Source: Diphasiastrum complanatum (lineage: Eukaryota > Streptophyta > Lycopodiopsida > Lycopodiales > Lycopodiaceae). From it: DNA of 64,000 nt. The notes below the pieces were generated by a model. It saw only the letters and a list, made by a program, of their open reading frames with translations. It ran no database searches and was not told where the DNA came from. Below, one piece after another: positions 42,602 through 53,519 of this stretch (within the stretch, counting starts at the first letter, position 1; each line of letters opens with the position of its first letter). The DNA is taken from the NCBI GenBank assembly GCA_029204225.1, contig CM055092.1, positions 71,489,472 through 71,553,471 of the forward strand, given 5' to 3'. The position numbers were made by a program, and so were the translations under genes.

Positions 42602-43507
42602 ATGACCACTCCTCAGGGACCTGATCAACCCCAGGAGAGAGGCTTCGACGAACTTGAAACAGAAGCCTTGGCTTACAGAAAAGGGAAGGAACCCATGGAA
42701 GTAGAAGAACAGGAACAGTTTGCCGAAGAACTCGACGAACTAGTTACCAAGGAGCAGTTCCTCCAATTGGTAACAGAAGTGGATGAACTGAAGCTGGCAT
42801 TAGCCAATTTCAAGTCCAGTGTGGACGACTCGTTCGCTGAACTCAAAAACTTGATTTTGAGCTCCGCGAAAGGAAGCCTTCCCTCCACTTCTCAGTTATC
42901 CCCTTCTCCACTTCCATCAGTTTCGGGTGAGACTTTACGGTCTCACCCCAGTGTTTTTAAAGATTTAAAGCCTCCTACTTTTAATGGGGAAGAGAAGGAT
43001 AGAAATGCAGATATTCTACAAACCTTCCTCAGCAAATGGAAGAACATTCATGCTCTTAAACAGACCCCTGACCATTTGCAAGCAATTGAGGCCAGTCTTT
43101 CTTTAGGGCCTATGGCCTATAAGTGGTGGTTAAATCTCCAGGAGACTGGGCAGACTCCCCGGTCATGGAAAGCTTTTGAAGAAGCTTTCCTAAGAGAATT
43201 TCTACCAGAGAATGAACTTGATAGAGCCTGGGAAGCCTGGGAAAGAACAGTAATGGACAAGTCCCTCATCCAATATATCTCGCAGTATCGAGAGGCAATT
43301 TTAAAGATTAAAAATATGGATGACTATCAAAAAATTAGGGGATTTGTCCGTGGCCTCAAAGATGAATATAAAGTAGAGGTCCAGAGAAACTCGCCTACTA
43401 CCCTTGAGCAAGCTCTCAGATATGCTCAAATCTATGATGATTCAGTGGGTAGGAAGAGAGCGAGACAGCAACCACTTTCTGAGCAGCTTCCTCAGAAAGA
43501 CTTTTAA
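42602..43507 (+). CDS. gag: Chromovirus Gag, ends at an in-frame TAA
   Basis: Capsid protein that packages element RNA. The ATG at 42602 follows an ~790-bp leader. The 301-residue frame has an acidic N terminus and a probable coiled coil (LVTEVDELKLALANFKSSVD, residues about 55-80). The Retrotrans_gag core follows: KPPTFNGEEKDRN, YKWWLNLQE, WKAFEEAFLREFLP, then ILKIKNMDDYQKIRGFVRGL. The TAA at 43505 falls just before a Lys-rich stretch and the CCHC knuckle, which continue in the same frame. Gag alone therefore lacks its nucleocapsid unless the stop is bypassed. TAA is one C-to-T change from CAA (Gln). Confidence 0.88.
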   Translation: MTTPQGPDQPQERGFDELETEALAYRKGKEPMEVEEQEQFAEELDELVTKEQFLQLVTEVDELKLALANFKSSVDDSFAELKNLILSSAKGSLPSTSQLSPSPLPSVSGETLRSHPSVFKDLKPPTFNGEEKDRNADILQTFLSKWKNIHALKQTPDHLQAIEASLSLGPMAYKWWLNLQETGQTPRSWKAFEEAFLREFLPENELDRAWEAWERTVMDKSLIQYISQYREAILKIKNMDDYQKIRGFVRGLKDEYKVEVQRNSPTTLEQALRYAQIYDDSVGRKRARQQPLSEQLPQKDF

Positions 43508-44362
43508 TTTAAAAAGAAATTTTTAAAAAGAAAGAAAGAAGATAAATTTAAAGGTGAAGCTCCTCAGAAACGCCCTTCACTCATACAGCCCTTAAAACCA
43601 GATGATTTTGAGAAAGCCAAACAAGAACGTTTGTGCTTTGTGTGTATGGGCAAGGGACACACAGTCAGACAGTGTCCCAAGGGGCCTTTCACAAAAAAAG
43701 ATAAGAAAGATAAAAAACAAGTTCATCTTGTTCAGACTGTATGTTTCCCCAGTGACTCGGCAGCTTCCGAGATCAAAGTGTATCATGAAGATCATGAACA
43801 CTGTTGCCAGCTGACCTCTGCAATGCTAGCGAGACCCTTCAGCTTTGGGCCGCATGACCTAGTACGTATGCATGGGAAAGTTGGTAACCAGTCAGTAAGA
43901 GTCATGGTTGATGATGGGGCAACCCATAATTTCATCAACCACACCCTGGTTAAAAAGCTTAAACTACCAGAAGTACCTAGTCAGCATAGGTACATAGTTT
44001 CATTAGCTAAGGGTGAAGATAAAAAAATATGGGAAACTATGGTAAGTAAGTTAAATCTTGGTATTCAGGGGTACCAAGATCAAATAAACTTTCAGATAAT
44101 GCACCTGGATCGAACAGACATTGTTCTCGGGAGAGATTGGCTCTACAGTTTAGGACCTTCCCTCCACAGAAACTATCAGGAGAACACCCTCAGCTTTCAG
44201 TATAAAGGCCGAGAGATCCAGTTGCATGGGGAGCATGATGTTCCCAACAGCCCTATGGTCTGCAGTTCAGAGCTCTGTCAGCTAATCGGAGACGAAGACC
44301 ATCAGGTATTCTTATGTGACTTTCAGTTTATTCCTGAAGTTTCTATTTCCAGTTCTATTTAG
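43508..44362 (+). CDS. Nucleocapsid knuckle and aspartic protease part, ends at in-frame TAG
   Basis: Continues the gag frame with no AUG directly after the TAA. CCHC knuckle CFVCMGKGHTVRQC (CX2CX4HX4C) begins near 43634. Retropepsin active site VMVDDGATHNFI lies near 43900 (Asp-Asp-Gly rather than Asp-Ser/Thr-Gly). The conserved second motif IVLGRDWLYSLG lies near 44120. The protease would cut the polyprotein. It ends at TAG 44360-44362, one C-to-T change from CAG (Gln) and followed by another CAG codon. Expression needs readthrough of the preceding TAA or an internal start, so it may be inactive. Confidence 0.85.
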   Translation, partial: FKKKFLKRKKEDKFKGEAPQKRPSLIQPLKPDDFEKAKQERLCFVCMGKGHTVRQCPKGPFTKKDKKDKKQVHLVQTVCFPSDSAASEIKVYHEDHEHCCQLTSAMLARPFSFGPHDLVRMHGKVGNQSVRVMVDDGATHNFINHTLVKKLKLPEVPSQHRYIVSLAKGEDKKIWETMVSKLNLGIQGYQDQINFQIMHLDRTDIVLGRDWLYSLGPSLHRNYQENTLSFQYKGREIQLHGEHDVPNSPMVCSSELCQLIGDEDHQVFLCDFQFIPEVSISSSI

Positions 44363-47300
44363 CAGAAAATCAGTAAATTAGAAACTTTATTGTCTAAATT
44401 TAAAGATGTTTTTCCTGAAGATTTGCCACATGGTTTACCACCTAGCAGAGAGGTAGATCATGTAATAAACCTAGTACCAGGTACAGCACCTGTTTCTAAA
44501 CCTCCGTATCGGGTCAGCCGAACAGAGGATGAAGAAATAACTAGGCAGTTAACAGACTATCTTGGGAAAGGCCAAATTCAGACCAGTAGTTCACCATGGG
44601 CCTCACCAGTCCTATTGGTGAAAAAGAAGGAGGGGTCTATGCGTCTTTGCGTAGATTACAGAGCCCTCAATAAAGTCACAATTAAGAATAAATACCCTAT
44701 GCCTCGGGCAGACGAGTTGTTTGATCAACTCGACGGGGCTAAGTTTTTCAGCAAAATAGACCTCAGATCGGGATATCATCAAGTCCGTATAAAATCAGAA
44801 GATGTCTCGAAAACAGCTTTTAGGACTCGTCACGGTCATTATGAGTTTAAGGTGATGCCATTTGGGCTCACAAATGCTCCAGCTACCTTTATGACCTTGA
44901 TGAACAGTGTCCTCAGACCATACTTGGGTAAGTTTGTAGTCGTATTTTTAGATGACATCCTCGTCTACAGCAAAACGAGGAAGGAGCATCTAAAACACCT
45001 CAGAAAGGTGTTTCGACTGCTCAGAAAGCATAAGCTTTATGCTAAACAATCCAAGTGTGAATTCTTCGTTGAAGAAGTAGCATATTTGGGTCACATTATC
45101 TCTTCAGATGGGATTAAGATGGACCCAAATAAGGTTAAAGCCATACTCAGTTGGCTGAGACCTCAGAATATTTTGGAACTTCAAATCTTTCTTGGTCTGG
45201 CGGGATATTACAGACGATTTGTCAAGGAATATGCTCAGATAGCAGTCCCTATGACAAATCTCCTTAAGGGGAAGGGAAAGGAGTTCATTTGGGAGTCCGC
45301 ACAACAGGAGAGCTTTGATGCTCTCAAAACAGCCTTAGCTACAGCACCAGTTTTAAAGGTCGTCGACCCCAATCAGCCATTTGTGGTCGAAACAGATGCT
45401 AGCGACTTTGCAGTAGGTGCTGTGCTAACTCAGGGTGGACGACCAGTTGCGTTCGAGAGTAAAAAACTCGAGCCAGCACAGACTAGGTATAGTGCCTATG
45501 AAAAGGAACTCTTTTCTATAGTCCATGCCCTTAAGACTTGGAGGCATTATTTGTATGGTGCCAACTTTGAGGTCCTGACAGACCATGAGAGTCTCAGATA
45601 CCTTTGCAATCAACCTGAGCTTAGAGGTCGGAAAGCTCGTTGGGCAGAGTTGATGCAAGAGTTTGACATGTCTATCAGATATAGGCGTGGAAAATTCAAT
45701 ACAGTAGCAGATGCCCTTAGCAGAATGCCTATGATAAACGAGCTGAGTTTTACTCAGATTCGTAATGAGTTACTCGAGTCCTTGAGAGGGAAATGCCAGC
45801 ATGATGCATTCTTCTCTATTATCTGGAACTCAGTCCAGAACAGACAGTTACAGACTCCAGAACCAGTTCCCGGGGCTGGTGCCAGTTCATCCAAGAATAC
45901 GGCAGCTTCCGTTGAGGATGATAATGAGTCCGAGTATACGTCGTCAGATGACGTTGAGGATTCTGAGCCTGTATTACCCAAGCAAACCCTAATGGTTGAG
46001 GGTCAGTTGACTCAAGGATTCAAATGGAAACAGTATTCCATTCAGGATGAGTACTTGCTCTATAGAGATAGAGTATGTGTCCCCAATTCAGAGGATTATA
46101 GGCAGCAGGTCCTATATGAATGTCATGACAATCCTAGCGCGGGACACCCAGGCATACAGAAGACCTATGAGCTTCTTCGTAGGCAATTTTTCTGGCCCAG
46201 TATGAAAAAGGACGTCCACCAGTATGTAACCAGTTGCCAGAAATGTCAAGTAAATAAAGCAGAGCGTTTAAAGGCAGGAGGGTTGTTGCATCCCTTAGAA
46301 ATACCAGCTGGTAAATGGGATTTTATAGTAGGCCTGCCTAAAACCCAAAAGGGTAATGACGCTATATGGGTCACAGTTGACCGTCTGACCAAAATGGCTC
46401 ATTTTATTCCGACCAAAACAACCGTTAGAGCTCCAGAGTTAGCGAGGTTGTTTGTAGACGGGCTATTTAAATTGTACGGTCTACCTTCCGGCATAGTCAG
46501 CGACCGGGACAGTAAGTTTACTGGAAATTTTTGGAAGGCAGTATTCCATCATCTCCATACTAAACTTAATATGAGTACCACCGACCATCCACAGACGGAC
46601 GGTCAAACAGAAAGGGTAAATCAAGTGCTGGAGGATATGCTTCGTGCATACGTCAGCAAGAGGCAGACTAATTGGGAGGAGTATCTCTCGATATTAGAGT
46701 TTGCTTACAACAGTACCAAACATTCAGCTACGGGATACAGCCCATTTATGCTGATGTACGGTTTTCAGCCACGCTCACCCACAGCTGTAGGGTTTAAACA
46801 AGAAAAAGTTGAAGCAGCCAGAAACTTTTTAGAAGACCTAAACCAGATGATAGAACATGCTAAGCGTAGCATTAGACAATCCCAGGATCGAGCCAGGCAT
46901 TATGCAGATCCACACAGACGGGATGTGCAGTTCTCCACTGGTGAGAGAGTCTACTTGAGAGTCCCAGTTGACTCTAAAACCCTCAAATCAGGAGTGTGTG
47001 CTAAGTTGTCTCCAAGGTATTGTGGTCCCTTTACCATCAGTAGGAGACTAGGCGAGGTCACCTATGAACTAGAACTCCCACACAGCAGTAAGGTTTTTCC
47101 AGTTTTTCATGTAAGTCAGTTACGAAAAGCCTTAACCAGATCAGATAATCTGGTAGGGGACAGTGTTCTAGTTCTCCCATTGGATCCTCAACAACCTCCA
47201 CATGAATCAGAGGAAATTCTTGATAGTAGAGAGACGCAGACTCGTCATACTCTATACCGAGAATATCTGGTTAAGTGGAATGATCAGCCTGTTGAGAATG

Positions 47301-47374
47301 CCACTTGGGAAAGAGGCAGCGTCCTTCGCAAGATTTTTCTAGACTTTGTCTTAGAGGACCAAGACGGTTCTTAA
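44363..47374 (+). CDS. pol: Chromovirus Pol: RT, RNase H, integrase, chromodomain
   Basis: Copies element RNA and integrates the cDNA. Same frame as gag, open for about 1000 codons. [45 protein letters not shown], catalytic [10 protein letters not shown] (about 44945). RNase [49 protein letters not shown] (DEDD set). Integrase: zinc finger [19 protein letters not shown] / CQKCQ; core Asp in WDFIVGLP, Asp in IVSDRDSKF, Glu in [13 protein letters not shown]. Then [14 protein letters not shown] and a chromodomain [19 protein letters not shown] (about 47257-47313) that targets heterochromatin. Oddity: before DFIVGLP the usual ESxSM segment is missing (in-frame 15-bp loss against the copy at 3.2 kb). 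Catalytic residues are otherwise present. Confidence 0.92.
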   Translation, partial: QKISKLETLLSKFKDVFPEDLPHGLPPSREVDHVINLVPGTAPVSKPPYRVSRTEDEEITRQLTDYLGKGQIQTSSSPWASPVLLVKKKEGSMRLCVDYRALNKVTIKNKYPMPRADELFDQLDGAKFFSKIDLRSGYHQVRIKSEDVSKTAFRTRHGHYEFKVMPFGLTNAPATFMTLMNSVLRPYLGKFVVVFLDDILVYSKTRKEHLKHLRKVFRLLRKHKLYAKQSKCEFFVEEVAYLGHIISSDGIKMDPNKVKAILSWLRPQNILELQIFLGLAGYYRRFVKEYAQIAVPMTNLLKGKGKEFIWESAQQESFDALKTALATAPVLKVVDPNQPFVVETDASDFAVGAVLTQGGRPVAFESKKLEPAQTRYSAYEKELFSIVHALKTWRHYLYGANFEVLTDHESLRYLCNQPELRGRKARWAELMQEFDMSIRYRRGKFNTVADALSRMPMINELSFTQIRNELLESLRGKCQHDAFFSIIWNSVQNRQLQTPEPVPGAGASSSKNTAASVEDDNESEYTSSDDVEDSEPVLPKQTLMVEGQLTQGFKWKQYSIQDEYLLYRDRVCVPNSEDYRQQVLYECHDNPSAGHPGIQKTYELLRRQFFWPSMKKDVHQYVTSCQKCQVNKAERLKAGGLLHPLEIPAGKWDFIVGLPKTQKGNDAIWVTVDRLTKMAHFIPTKTTVRAPELARLFVDGLFKLYGLPSGIVSDRDSKFTGNFWKAVFHHLHTKLNMSTTDHPQTDGQTERVNQVLEDMLRAYVSKRQTNWEEYLSILEFAYNSTKHSATGYSPFMLMYGFQPRSPTAVGFKQEKVEAARNFLEDLNQMIEHAKRSIRQSQDRARHYADPHRRDVQFSTGERVYLRVPVDSKTLKSGVCAKLSPRYCGPFTISRRLGEVTYELELPHSSKVFPVFHVSQLRKALTRSDNLVGDSVLVLPLDPQQPPHESEEILDSRETQTRHTLYREYLVKWNDQPVENATWERGSVLRKIFLDFVLEDQDGS

Positions 47375-47385
47375 GGGGGAGGGAG
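47373..47385 (+). other. Polypurine tract
   Basis: AAGGGGGAGGGAG immediately before the 3' LTR; primes plus-strand DNA synthesis. It overlaps the pol stop codon. Confidence 0.9.
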
Positions 47386-47743
47386 TGTTACGAGCTCGTA
47401 ACCAGTGCCGAACCCTAGAGAACACAGATAGGTCAGATACCACAGTCAGAGTCGTGTCCAGCGTACATGACCAACAGGGCAAGACAGTGTGAGTAGTGTG
47501 CCCCAGCACGGTCCATAGCCATGGCGGGCCTAACACAGCCTAGGGACCCTGTCAGCAGGATAGGGCCCCCAGTTGGGTCCCGACGTGCAGTCGGCCACGT
47601 CAGTGCCACGTGGCCGACACTTGGCAGTAGCATGCTACCAGTCCTCACACTGGGCTAGGAGGGGCTTACTCTATATCAGGGAGTAGGCAAGGTTGGGTGG
47701 ATCAGTTAGTGTTTGCCCTACTGTGGTGTTAGGATCTATTACA
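47386..47743 (+). repeat. 3' LTR of the complete chromovirus
   Basis: 358 bp, TGTTACGAGC to CTATTACA, about 99% identical to the 5' LTR by eye. Followed by TGCCC, the target duplication. Confidence 0.93.
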
Positions 47744-47835
47744 TGCCCCCCGATCCCCCCGCCAGGGGGGGCCGGCGACAGTAGCAGGGGGGGGGCGTTG
47801 CCCCCCTTGCACCCCCTCGTAGATAAAAATGGGGT
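47744..47835. repeat. C/G-run palindromic segment at the insertion site
   Basis: Alternating C and G runs (CCCCCCG..CCCCCCGCCAGGGGGGG..GGGGGGGGGCG..GCCCCCC) can pair within a strand or form G-quadruplexes. The chromovirus inserted at its left edge. Confidence 0.6.
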
Positions 47836-48123
47836 CCAAATGCGCGCCGATAAGGGCCCAATATTTATGCCCCCAACTGTATGCACATTGCACTCACATC
47901 TCCAGTGAAATGATTGCAAAAGCATCATCATCCATAGAGTTGATAGTTTGGGCTGTAGCATTAACAATTATTGAGAACCAGAGCAAATAACAACCAAATA
48001 GCTACTGACTTTTATTTGTTTGTGCCCTATCTACTGCACTTCTGGGAGGCAAAACGCTGGTTTGACCATTGCTCCCCTAAACAAATTTCAGCCATAAGCT
48101 ATTTTTCCAACAAAAAAATTAAA

Positions 48124-48226
48124 ATTAAATTTTTTTTTTTTTTTTTTGCACGTTTCATGGTTCGAATCACGATTCGCTAACCCAGCGAATCGCAATTCGC
48201 TAACCCAGCGAATCGCAATTCGCTAC
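48124..48226. repeat. Poly-T run plus 23-bp palindromic tandem repeat
   Basis: A T run at about 48130-48147 precedes 2.8 copies of a 23-bp unit (48163-48185, 48186-48208, 48209-48226) with core CGAATCGCAATTCGCTAACC, itself a near palindrome (GCGAATCG/ATTCGC). Confidence 0.85.
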
Positions 48227-48439
48227 AACTATGATTGGAACTATAGTTAAAAAGTTACACTTTTCTTTTATCAACCACAGACTATGCTATACATAGAATG
48301 GTTAACCATTGAATATGGTGTGGGCAAGACTACGAGCATGAAAAGATTATATTTTATGTTTTACATTGCCAAGAATTGTTACCCTACATGGCAATCCTTA
48401 TAGGGCCCTATTTAAACTCGGTTTCTTTTCTAATGTTTG

Positions 48440-49350
48440 AAATTGCTACATGATTAGGAGATGGTTAAGGGAATTCCAAAGATTGGCTTCAATGCACGTG
48501 TGAGCAAGACATGTGCAATGAGAAAAGAAGCCCGTGTGCCTTATATAGGTATTCCCAGTGGGCTTCCGTGGCTCTTATGGTCTCCACACCCAAAGACATC
48601 ATGGAGATTATACACATTTATTTACGAGGACCAGCTCAAACACAACGTAGAAATTCATTGTATTTCATTTTATTTATTGATGATTGTTCTTGTAAAGCTT
48701 GGATTTATTTTTTGAAGAACAAATCGAAGGCATTCGATTACTTTCTTGATTTCAAGAGTTTAATTGAGATACAAATTGGAAAGAATAACAAGGTTTTAAG
48801 AACTAATCAAGGTGGTGAATTTAACTCAATTGAATTCAATTCTTCTTGTATTAGTCATGGTATAAAGCGACAACTTACCACATCATATACGCCCCAATAG
48901 AATGGTGTTGCATAACGCAAAAATCGTATGTTAGTGGAATATTGTGCTACAAGCATGATGACAACTAGACGGCTTACTAATCACTACCAGTCCAAATTGG
49001 GGCATACCTACAAAACCATTCTCCTACAAAGGAGCTGCAAGGTATAACTTCTAAAAAAGCATAGTAGCCAAAAGCCTAGTGTTTCTCATTCCAAGGTTGT
49101 ATTGCCTACATGCATATTCTTGATGAGAAGCATAGGAAGCTTGATGCAAAATCTATCGAATATATGTGTTTGTTGGGTATTTTGTGAAAGACGTATAAGT
49201 TGTTTGATCCTAGAACCAAGCAAAATTATCATAGTCGAGATATGATATTTGATGAAGGGAGTGCACCTATTATGTCACAAGAAGATAAGATAGATGAACC
49301 TTGGCTTATCTTTTATCATGAGAAGCATGATCTTTGTCATGGAGCCACAT
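48440..49350 (+). pseudogene. Ty1/copia pre-integrase and integrase fragment
   Basis: Pre-integrase MVKGIPKIGFNARVSKTCAM (48461), then the core: YFILFIDDCSCKAWIYFLKN (48657-48720, first Asp), KVLRTNQGGEFNS (usual TDNGGEF; Asp replaced by Asn), then SYTPQ*NGVA (the QxNGVAER Glu region, broken by TAG). Afterwards come YMHILDEKHRKLDAKSIEY-like and LFDPRTKQNYHSRDMIFDEG strings, the post-core part. Dead by stops, frameshifts and the lost Asp. It is the likely continuation of the fragment at 39890-40905. Confidence 0.75.
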
Positions 49351-50843
49351 AATCTCCAAAATGAAGGTAACCAATCTCTGATGGTAAAGATACTCCTATT
49401 CTTTCTATTTCAAATGATTCTACTAAGATTATTGATATTGTTCATGATCATGTTGTTGTATCTAAGATGCCAAACTGATACTTAGAAGTTGTGGGTGATA
49501 GTCATCTTGATGACATTCCAGAATCTAGTGAACAGGGTTTTAAGAAGCATTTAGGACCTAGAGAGCCCAAGTCTTATGATAATCTGTTGCTCACAAAATG
49601 CTTTTGGTGTAGAGAGTGGATCAAAGGAAGCAAACAATCCACACATTCTGAGGTAGCACACTCCTCCATATTGCCATGTCACATATCCCCCATAGCCAAG
49701 CATCAACGATCATCTCAACGTACTATTACATCATCAACACCCTTATATGATTTGACCACTATCACATTCTTCTTCAGACCTCATAGAGTCACTTTATCGT
49801 CTCATTTTAAATCATTAGATACATTTGTTGAGCTAGGCATGACAGACTGGTTTTCATTTTTGTTTTGATACTTGTAATCCTTTCTTATTACATGAGTTAA
49901 CTAGCTCTTTATTTGACGAATCACAACATACTTGAAATACCTAGTATGATGAAAATATGTAGCTTCCATTTGTATATACGTGCTACATCCCCTCAGCTTG
50001 TAAGGGACACTAAATGCAAATAGAGAAGACTGCTCAGATGTAAGCGAGGAGTCTCTCTAAATGCTGAAAATGGAAGATTCATCACGTTGCTTCATAGGTA
50101 CTCACATCTAGCTCCTGGCAAAAGTTTCTCCCACAAGCCCTGTTAACAAATTTGGTCCCGGTACACCACCACCCTATGTATGATAACACACACTCATCAC
50201 CATTTCCCTATGCCCATCAGAATTCTCTCTGTTCACACACCATCTGATTCTAGAAGCCAAACAAAATCATTCTAGAGATGTTGATGAGTCTAATTCCTCA
50301 TCAATGCCAATGATATTGTTGCCCTCACTCTTGCCACTATATGGTGAAACTATACGACACAAGATTCCCCCTACTTATTATGCGAATATGCACAACGGTT
50401 GTCTTTTCAAACACCAATCAATGGTTAAAAAAGAACCTTGTTGTTATTAATGTTTTCCAGCGTTCCAAATGTGTGTGCAAAAAGGTCTGCATTACTAACC
50501 TTCAGATTCAATTTTTTTCTGTTTGTAGAGAGGTAATTCAAGACATGAACAGCAAACACCGAATATTTTGAGCATGGTTCTTTAGATAGAAATATTATTG
50601 AACTACCGAAATTAGCAAGTGCATGAGCAAAATTTCTTAAAATCAAATCATTTCCTTTACTTAATCATACATTTCAAGTCACACAGATTGAAAGCTAGCT
50701 CAATCATATCATGTCACAAGATTGCAGAAGCAAATCTGACTAGTAGACAACATCATAAAGGACCCCAAGTGCTGAATGTGATAGACTTCAAAAAAGAATA
50801 AAGATGCCAAAAGGACCAAACACAGCAATCCAGGAGTGCGCAC
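49351..50843. other. DTD intron sequence, no feature recognised
   Basis: AT-rich and stop-dense. The first part may be further decayed copia sequence. No exon or domain recognised until the DTD exon. Confidence 0.4.
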
Positions 50844-50874
50844 CAAGCAAAACTTCATAATTTTTTTGCATAAC
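50844..50874 (-). CDS. DTD: DTD internal exon (31 bp)
   Basis: Minus strand: acceptor CCTTGCAG, then an exon encoding VMQKNYEVLL plus one base, then donor GTGCGC. Joined to the exon at 36570 it gives EVLLVSQFTLYG, which is exactly the DTD order (VMQxNYxVLLVSQFTLYG). Upstream it joins the exon at 59110 as WDQS-VMQ in phase 0. The intron to the next exon is 14,273 bp and holds the complete chromovirus. Confidence 0.88.
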
Positions 50875-51890
50875 CTGCAAGGCATGAAGCAAGCATTAAA
50901 AAGTGATTTAATGAAACAAGTTTGACTGGCTGAAAGTGCATAGATAAAAGTGAACAGAAAGCTTCCCATATGTGAACAAACGTAATATTTCCATGAAAGT
51001 ACACTCTAACAGATGTTCTAGCCAAGTCCAAAATTCTTAGAGCTTTATATTGATACTTAAAGAAGCAAATGCTCATATATTGTGCATATAAAAAAGAACT
51101 TTGTTATCAAGTTATACTGTACAAGAGCTTGGGAGCCCCTTACCAGAATACAAATGGACCTCTCAAAGACCGCACTATTTACATTGAGTCCAGCTTATGT
51201 CACTAAAGTCGGTGACCCAATCACATTTGACCAGGCAACCTTCTGGTAGGGAGCAAAGGCTCTACAAGGCCCTAGTTAGCATTTCTGGAACCTCATTATC
51301 AAAGAATTTTAGATCTTTCCAAAGAGTTTTTTAGAATCTTCTATAGTAGGGAGTAAAGACACCAAAAGGCTATAAAGAGCCTTATGTTTCATTCATTTAG
51401 TACCTTTGTATGAACAACATGGGAGAGGTGCTATGTAGAAGAGCTTGCAAACAGCCTAATGGCATATATACTATGACCTTTGTTGGAGAATCATCAAATT
51501 TGCACTGTTTCTAAAACTATTGAGTCGTTCCTCTTGCAACCTTGTAGATTGTTTCATACTCTGTAACAAAGCAGTTCCGCGGGTGAGAACAGAGTTGTTT
51601 TAAAGAAAACCAGACAACTTTGGTTATAGAAAAGTCCAAACCGGCTGAGAGGCCTCTTAAAAAAATGGTGTTGAAGGATCTAGCTTCCAAGGAAGTGGAA
51701 GGTTGGCTTACATGTTCCCAATAAGAAGGGTACTGCAAAAAATTCGTTCTAGAGAACAGTATGCTAGCCTTGAATGATTATGAGAAAGTGGACCTTATTA
51801 ATCTTTTTGCATTATTCATCGATCGAGGAGTAACTCAGGGGGTGTTTGTAATTTCAGTCATGTTATGCTCACCAATATAGTGTTAGCAGC
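50875..51890. other. DTD intron sequence, no feature recognised
   Basis: No domain recognised. A plus frame near 51740-51850 (SREQYASLNDYEKVDLINLF) is unassigned. Confidence 0.4.
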
Positions 51891-52410
51891 TGTTAGGAGT
51901 CAGGACCGAATCATGGCCCCACAATCATGGCACAACCATGATCCCGCCAAGAGTAGTAAGCACAATGTCTTATGACCATCGTTTAGGTCCAGTGACCAAT
52001 CACACCAATAGGTACCCGCCAGCCGTATAGGGTACATCACAATCGTTGAGAGGAAAACGTGCCAAGTATGCGTAGCAGTGCATAGCCGTTGTGCCAGAGT
52101 TTGAGTTTGCCTGTGGTTATACGAGCTGTGGGTAGGGTTAGCTAGCACTGAGCAGTCAACCAGAGTGGACAGTCCTTCCACTACAAGGATGATGGTGCAC
52201 GGGGTTGGTCCTCGCCGGTAGACTCCCGTGAGTACAATTCAGCAGTTCGGGTAACTATTGGAAAGTGGCCTGGCCAGCCATGCATCCATGCCAAATGCCC
52301 TGGAACTAGAATAGTAAGGGTGCTGGAAGGGTTGCCTGTGGATGGGAGGAGATTCTTTCTACACTACAGATTTTGGTGATTTGACAAGCTTACGGCATAG
52401 GACTGTAACA
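51891..52410 (+). repeat. Putative 5' LTR of another retrotransposon
   Basis: 520 bp, TGTTAGGAGTCAG to GGACTGTAACA, followed at once by TTGGTAATAGAGCC (52412-52425), a near match to the initiator tRNA-Met primer site. No gag follows, and copia RT on the other strand begins at about 52690, so the element is truncated. Confidence 0.6.
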
Positions 52411-52689
52411 ATTGGTAATAGAGCCTCGTTCTAGAGAGAGAAAAGGTGAATAAAAAACACCATTTTTCATCTTCTCTTGGGTGGGAAAAAGGGGTGTCAA
52501 TTTCTATAGGTAAGTTACTAGTGGAACAGCCTATATCCATCAATTACATGGATCTAAACCCTGGTTTTCATTTATGTGGAGCAGTAGAGAGAGAAAACAC
52601 TTGTTTTTGGCCATTTTGGGCACTGAAACAGCCACACAAATCTGGTTCTTGAGGGAGAAAGCGTTGTCAAAACATTCTGAAATTTTATG

Positions 52690-53432
52690 ATCCAATCAAG
52701 TTGTGATAAGGAATCTTGGACATTTCTACATGTTCCTCTTCAATCTTCGCTCCATCTTCCTTGGATAATTTTACTCCAGGCAGCATGGGAATGTCTTTGC
52801 CTTTGCACTCCAGCATATTGTAGTCCTTCAGGATCTTCAAAATATAATGTTGTTGATGAAGTGCAATCGTGCCTTTTACCTTGTCACGGTGAATTTGAAT
52901 TCCAAGGCAAAACTTTGCCTATCCAAGGTCCGAAACATCAAAGATAGAGCCAATTAACTTCTTACAATGATTGATGAAAGGAGTAGAATTTCCTATCATC
53001 AATGAATCATCAACATAGATTGTCAGCAATACATAATACTCATTCACCCTTTTAAAATAAACATTACCATCCGAAATAAATGGTATGAACCCCAATGCTG
53101 ACTTGATCTATCTTTTTAGTCCACTGCCTAGCGGATTGCTTCAAGCCCTATATATTGTTTAAAAGCAAGCAAACCCAACTAGGATGATGTCGACTCACAT
53201 AGCCTAATGGCTGCTTCATAAAAATGATTTCATCCAGTGTGCCATATAAATATGTTTTCTCATCTATCTAATGCATCTCCAGATCATAATAAGCAGCCAA
53301 AGCAACTAACAATCATATGCTAGCTTGCTTTACAACGGGAGAGAAGGTATCAAAATAATCAACTCCAAACTCTTGAGAATAACCTTTAGCTACAAGGCGA
53401 GTCTTGAAGCGTGTAATATCACCTTCGTTTAC
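52690..53432 (-). pseudogene. Ty1/copia reverse transcriptase fragment
   Basis: Minus strand from 53432: [50 protein letters not shown], then catalytic YVLLTIYVDDSLMIG (about 53035-52990), and DYNMLECKGKDIPMLPGVKL near 52800. This is the standard copia RT order. Many stops and frameshifts. The plus-strand frame over the same bases is its shadow. Confidence 0.8.
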
Positions 53433-53519
53433 ACCTCACTTTTAATCAGTTGTATTCCATAAGCTAGAAACCTCGCTTAGTTTTAGTTCTACTGATCACC
53501 TTGAAATGACTGCATATAT

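Larger units (their letters stand above)
41435..47748 (+). mobile_element. Complete Ty3/gypsy chromovirus with target site duplication
   Basis: Element 41440-47743 (6304 bp) is flanked by the direct repeat TGCCC at 41435-41439 and 47744-47748, the expected 5-bp integration duplication. Parts: 5' LTR 41440-41797, PBS 41799-41810, leader to 42601, gag-pol 42602-47374 in one frame with two stops, PPT about 47373-47385, 3' LTR 47386-47743. The LTRs are both 358 bp and differ at about four positions by eye (about 1%), so the insertion is recent. It lies inside the 14.3-kb intron of the minus-strand DTD gene, in antisense orientation, and probably inside an older copia copy. Confidence 0.93.

Noticed and set aside
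42602-47374. Plant RNA editing restoring the two stops
   Set aside because: Stop-removing U-to-C editing is known from organelles of some plants; this is a nuclear retrotransposon, so mutation or readthrough is more likely.
52687-52947. 86-codon plus-strand open frame
   Set aside because: It is antisense to the copia reverse transcriptase at 52690-53432.
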